DNA of 64,000 nucleotides from Lacrimispora sphenoides (GTDB lineage: Bacteria > Bacillota > Clostridia > Lachnospirales > Lachnospiraceae), in NCBI RefSeq assembly GCF_900105215.1, contig NZ_FOIP01000001.1, positions 2,730,501 through 2,794,500 on the forward strand. Direction: 5' to 3'. Shown here piece by piece: positions 61,010-64,000 of the stretch. A model generated the notes under the pieces. It was not told where the DNA came from. It searched no databases and was given only the letters and a program-made list of their open reading frames with translations. The translations under genes and the position numbers were made by a program. Every line of letters begins with the position of its first letter. The first letter of the stretch is position 1.

Positions 61010-61876
61010 ATGAAGAATAATCTAGATAAAAAAGGTTTGACAGGTTTCTGGAGAGTACTATTTTTGTTTTTGACGGCAGCCATTTTTCTTACCATGTTTC
61101 TTCCCATGTGGAATGTATTTGTAGTGTCCACCTCAACAGCCCTTGATTCCTCTCAAAGCGGAATCAAGCTGTGGTGGACAACATTCAGCTTGGAAGGCTT
61201 TTTCTATGTATTCCGGGTGACCAAGATGGCAAGACCGTTTCTAAATTCCCTTTTTATAACCACCTTGGGTACTGTGATCCAGGTTCTTTTATCAGCCCTT
61301 GCAGGCTATGTTCTGATACAAAAGAGCCTTCCTTTTAAAAACTTTATATCCTCCTTCATCATGCTCACCATGATGGTGCCGGGGGACTTAACTTTGATAT
61401 CCGTTTACCAGCTCAATAAGCAGCTGTCATTGTTAAATACTTATCAGGGGTTGGTGCTAAATGGACTGGTGTCCGGTTTCAGCATTATGATGATGAGAAA
61501 TTACTTTGAGACGGTCCCTTATTCTCTTGCGGAATCAGCCAGAATGGACGGGGCAGGTGAGTTAAAAATATTCGGAAGTATCTATATGCCTATATCCCTT
61601 CCGGGATTTGCTACTGTGTTCTTCATGGAGTATGTGGCCAGATGGAACTCTATCATGCTTCCCGCGACCTTGATCACGGACGAGAAAAAGTATACCCTTC
61701 CTCTGATGTTAAAGCAGATGATCATGTCTGTAGATTCCACATCGGGAACGGCGGCAACTCCGGATAACGCGATAATGGCGGCGATCGTGATTTCAACCAT
61801 ACCGCTGCTGATCATCTATATGTTTGCCCAGAGATTTCTCATGGAGGGCATAAACATGGGGGCCGTTAAGGGCTAA
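61010..61876 (+). CDS. ABC sugar permease, YtcP type, 288 aa
   Basis: Second CUT1 permease, six helices, with the EAA loop SLAESARMDGAGELKIFGSIYMPISLPGFATVFF (about 180-212). Start chosen at the ATG at 61010, 16 bp after the first permease, with AAAGGG upstream; a start 12 codons earlier would overlap the previous gene. CehA-type gene follows after 12 bp. Confidence 0.92.
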   Translation: MKNNLDKKGLTGFWRVLFLFLTAAIFLTMFLPMWNVFVVSTSTALDSSQSGIKLWWTTFSLEGFFYVFRVTKMARPFLNSLFITTLGTVIQVLLSALAGYVLIQKSLPFKNFISSFIMLTMMVPGDLTLISVYQLNKQLSLLNTYQGLVLNGLVSGFSIMMMRNYFETVPYSLAESARMDGAGELKIFGSIYMPISLPGFATVFFMEYVARWNSIMLPATLITDEKKYTLPLMLKQMIMSVDSTSGTAATPDNAIMAAIVISTIPLLIIYMFAQRFLMEGINMGAVKG

Positions 61877-61888
61877 AGGAGGACCGAA

Positions 61889-63160
61889 ATGAAGGAAAAG
61901 ACAATCACATTTCAAAGGACAGTAATAAAAGAGGAAGAAGGGCTGTATTTAGAGGTACCGTTTTTCGTGCCGGATCAGGCTGAGGCCATGGAACTATCAT
62001 ACGACTACGAAAGGAACGGAACTATCATTGATTTCGGCCTGTTAAATGATACGGGAGAATTGATCGGCTGGTCCGGCTCTGACCGGAGCCGGATCGTTAT
62101 TTCAGATCACAGGAGCATGGCTGGTTTTGCGTCGGTTCCTGTAAAGCAGGGACAATGGAGCATACTACTGGGAGCCTATAAGGTAGAAGAACAGGGAGTG
62201 GTAATTACATATAAAATTACGTTCCATTTAAAAGGCCTGCGGTTATATAAGGGAGATACCCACCTTCATTCCAGCGGCTCCGACGGAAATATGACTCCGG
62301 AAGAACTGGCACTTGCTGCCGGAAGAGAAGGGCTGGATTTCCTGTTTGTTACGGATCATAACAATTATGCCCACAATTACCAGCTTCGTTCTACGGACCT
62401 GGTAACCATGATTCCGGGAGTGGAATGGACCCATTACAAAGGACATATGGGAATGCTGGGAAGGAATCGTCCATATAAAAGCTTTCTCTCCAATTCCCTG
62501 GAAAGGACCGTAGAAATCGTCGAGGAAGCAAGGGAAAACGGTGCCTTTACGGTACTAAACCACCCCTTCTGTCCCTGGTGCGGCTGGCAGTGGGGGATGG
62601 AGAAGGTTCCCTTTGACGGGGTGGAGGTTTGGAACGGAGGCTTAATGCCGGAGAGCAACCAGGCCTGCCTGGCCTGGTGGGATGAAAGGCTTAAAGAAGG
62701 GAAAAGGATCCCAATAACAGGGGGCAGCGATTTTCATAAATATGAACTGGGAAGAATGCCGGCTTCTCCTTGTACCTGCGTGTACGCCCTGTCAAATTCC
62801 GCCGAGGATATATTAGAAGGACTTAAAAAAGGCCATTCCTTTCTGACCATATCTCCGGAAGGTCCCATGATGGAAACCTGGGCCGGGGAGGCTCTCATGG
62901 GAGATGAGATCCCGGAAGGAAGCGAAATCATGTTTAATTTCCGAAACTTACGCGAGGGAGATATCCTGTTCCTGGTTTCCCAGGACGGCAGGGAAGAAAT
63001 CCCTTGCGGATCGGGCCGGCTTTCCATTCAAAGAACTGCCGGAAAAGCCGGATATCTCAGGGCGGAGATCAGGCGGAGTTTTCTTAAGGGGTATCCTTAT
63101 ATTCCGGTGCTCCTTTCCAATCCTTACTATATAACAGGTGAAAAAAATGACAAAGAATGA
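61889..63160 (+). CDS. CehA/McbA-type PHP metallohydrolase, 423 aa
   Basis: N-terminal beta-rich region (about 1-112) and a PHP-fold metallohydrolase domain. Metal ligands: GDTHLHSSGSDG (about 123-134), VTDHNNY, GVEWTHYKGHMG, LNHPF and GGSDFHKYELGR. CehA/McbA proteins hydrolyse carbaryl and other esters or phosphoesters; here in a sugar ABC operon the substrate may be a phosphorylated or esterified sugar derivative. AAAGGAGG precedes the ATG. Overlaps the next gene by 14 bp. Confidence 0.82.
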   Translation: MKEKTITFQRTVIKEEEGLYLEVPFFVPDQAEAMELSYDYERNGTIIDFGLLNDTGELIGWSGSDRSRIVISDHRSMAGFASVPVKQGQWSILLGAYKVEEQGVVITYKITFHLKGLRLYKGDTHLHSSGSDGNMTPEELALAAGREGLDFLFVTDHNNYAHNYQLRSTDLVTMIPGVEWTHYKGHMGMLGRNRPYKSFLSNSLERTVEIVEEARENGAFTVLNHPFCPWCGWQWGMEKVPFDGVEVWNGGLMPESNQACLAWWDERLKEGKRIPITGGSDFHKYELGRMPASPCTCVYALSNSAEDILEGLKKGHSFLTISPEGPMMETWAGEALMGDEIPEGSEIMFNFRNLREGDILFLVSQDGREEIPCGSGRLSIQRTAGKAGYLRAEIRRSFLKGYPYIPVLLSNPYYITGEKNDKE

Positions 63161-64000
63161 AATAGTGACAAATGAAACAATAAAAAGGGTACATGTAGTA
63201 TTCATGACCCATTTTGATATGGGATTTACGGATCTTGCAGACCGTGTTCTTTCCAGCTATATCCAGGATTTTATTCCTGAAGCCATCAGGCTTGCCATGG
63301 ACTTAAACCAGGATGGAAGGAAACGGTTTATCTGGACCTTAGGGGCATTCTTAATTGACCAGTATTTAAAAAAATCGCCTCAGGCGGAAGCACAGAAAAT
63401 GAAAGATGCCGTTATGAGAGGAGATATCAGCTGGCATGGACTGGCCTTTACCACTCATACAGAACTGATGGATGCTGACCTGATGAATTTTAACTTAAGC
63501 TATGGGGACAGACTGGACAGAGAGTTTGGAAGAAAGACAATGGCTGCAAAACTTACTGACGTACCTGGCCATACGAAAGCCATGGTGCCAATCATGGCCC
63601 GCCATGGGAAACGATATCTTCATATCGGAGTAAATGCCTCATCCATGAACCCAATGGTTCCCAAAAGCTTTGTATGGCGGTCAGGAAACAGCGAGATTCT
63701 TGTCCAGTATTCCCCTGTTTATGGCTCGACCTGTTATATGGAGGGTATGGAGGATGTTCTGGAGTTTGTCTTTTTAGGGGATAATCTGGGCCTTCCCACG
63801 AGAGAAGATGTTTTAAGTCAATTAGAGGAATTGGAAAAGAAATATCCAGGTGCAGCAGTGGAGGCCTCCACTTTGGATGCTTATGCCGGAAAGCTTTGGG
63901 AAAGAAGGGAAGAGCTTCCCGTAATAACGGAGGAAATCGGGGACACCTGGATTCACGGCATTGCCTCAGATCCGGTCAAGGTCAGCGGCTTCAGACGGCT
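63147..64000 (+). CDS. DUF5054 GH38-like protein, 5' part
   Basis: The frame runs off the window end; 284 residues are visible. It starts MTKNEIVTNETIKRVHVVFM, then THFDMGFTDLADRV, the H-x-D-x-G-x-x-D pattern that supplies zinc ligands in the GH38 alpha-mannosidase fold. Later GRKTMAAKLTDVPGHTKAMVP with a further Asp/His pair supports this. DUF5054 proteins are uncharacterised GH38-like proteins. AGGTG lies 6 nt before the ATG, inside the CehA-like gene, so it is coupled to the ABC operon. Confidence 0.8.
   Translation, partial: MTKNEIVTNETIKRVHVVFMTHFDMGFTDLADRVLSSYIQDFIPEAIRLAMDLNQDGRKRFIWTLGAFLIDQYLKKSPQAEAQKMKDAVMRGDISWHGLAFTTHTELMDADLMNFNLSYGDRLDREFGRKTMAAKLTDVPGHTKAMVPIMARHGKRYLHIGVNASSMNPMVPKSFVWRSGNSEILVQYSPVYGSTCYMEGMEDVLEFVFLGDNLGLPTREDVLSQLEELEKKYPGAAVEASTLDAYAGKLWERREELPVITEEIGDTWIHGIASDPVKVSGFRR

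Overview
The window reads as a chromosomal segment of a spore-forming, anaerobic, low-to-mid GC Gram-positive bacterium. The gene content (complete spoIIIAA-AH operon, spoIVB, spo0A, asp23, strong AGGAGG ribosome sites, CD3324-, DUF3877-, DUF5721- and DUF5054-type families) points to the Lachnospiraceae, probably a Lacrimispora / Clostridium saccharolyticum-like species. This assignment is inferred from gene families and order, not from a database search. No tRNA, rRNA, IS transposase, prophage or CRISPR array was seen.

Layout. 1-9.7 kb: the 3' end of an ethanolamine permease gene (eutH), an EmrE-like exporter, a pentapeptide-repeat protein, a CD3324 protein and a DUF1062 protein; then a divergent MFS/ArsR pair with a tandem operator; then ahpC-ahpF behind a Fur/PerR-like box and a foldable leader; then DUF3877 with an NlpC/P60 hydrolase. 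9.7-15.2 kb: the spoIIIA operon behind a sigma-E-like promoter. 15.2-19.1 kb: asp23, then a diguanylate cyclase and two NAD-dependent dehydrogenase-like genes that sit between asp23 and nusB. 19.1-27.9 kb: the housekeeping run nusB-xseA-xseB-ispA-dxs-tlyA-nadK-argR-recN. 27.9-30.9 kb: DUF554, YdcF-like, toroid-fold and ASCH genes, placed between recN and spoIVB. 31.4-34.1 kb: spoIVB and spo0A, each with a large AT-rich control region.

34.1-41.0 kb: glycogen synthase, an HD-domain protein, a DUF212 membrane protein, a CmpB-like membrane protein, maf, a Cof-type HAD phosphatase, a PpiC-type lipoprotein foldase, a small membrane protein and an AT-rich solo ATPase. 41.0-49.4 kb: a formate/molybdenum module consisting of a MobB-like P-loop protein (minus strand), mobA, focA, a NuoE/NuoF/formate dehydrogenase complex with an active-site cysteine instead of selenocysteine, and moeA. 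49.4-54.3 kb: an M18 aminopeptidase with a long repetitive, structured leader, DUF5721, and htpG with a CIRCE-like element. 54.4-64 kb: a DegV protein; a 6-phospho-beta-glucosidase under an apparent BglG/LicT-type antiterminator-terminator; and a GntR-LacI regulator followed by a carbohydrate ABC importer (binding protein plus two permeases), a CehA/McbA-type metallohydrolase and the start of a DUF5054 (GH38-like) gene cut by the window end.

The parts most worth follow-up are untranslated: the pepD leader, the ahpCF leader, the mobA start region, the RAT-terminator in front of the phospho-glucosidase and the 26-bp palindrome in front of the ABC operon. Among proteins, the hydroxyacid-dehydrogenase-like protein lacking its family's catalytic Arg and His, the Cys-rich MobB-like protein and the CehA-DUF5054 carbohydrate locus stand out. 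No clearly new multi-gene system is proven by the sequence alone.
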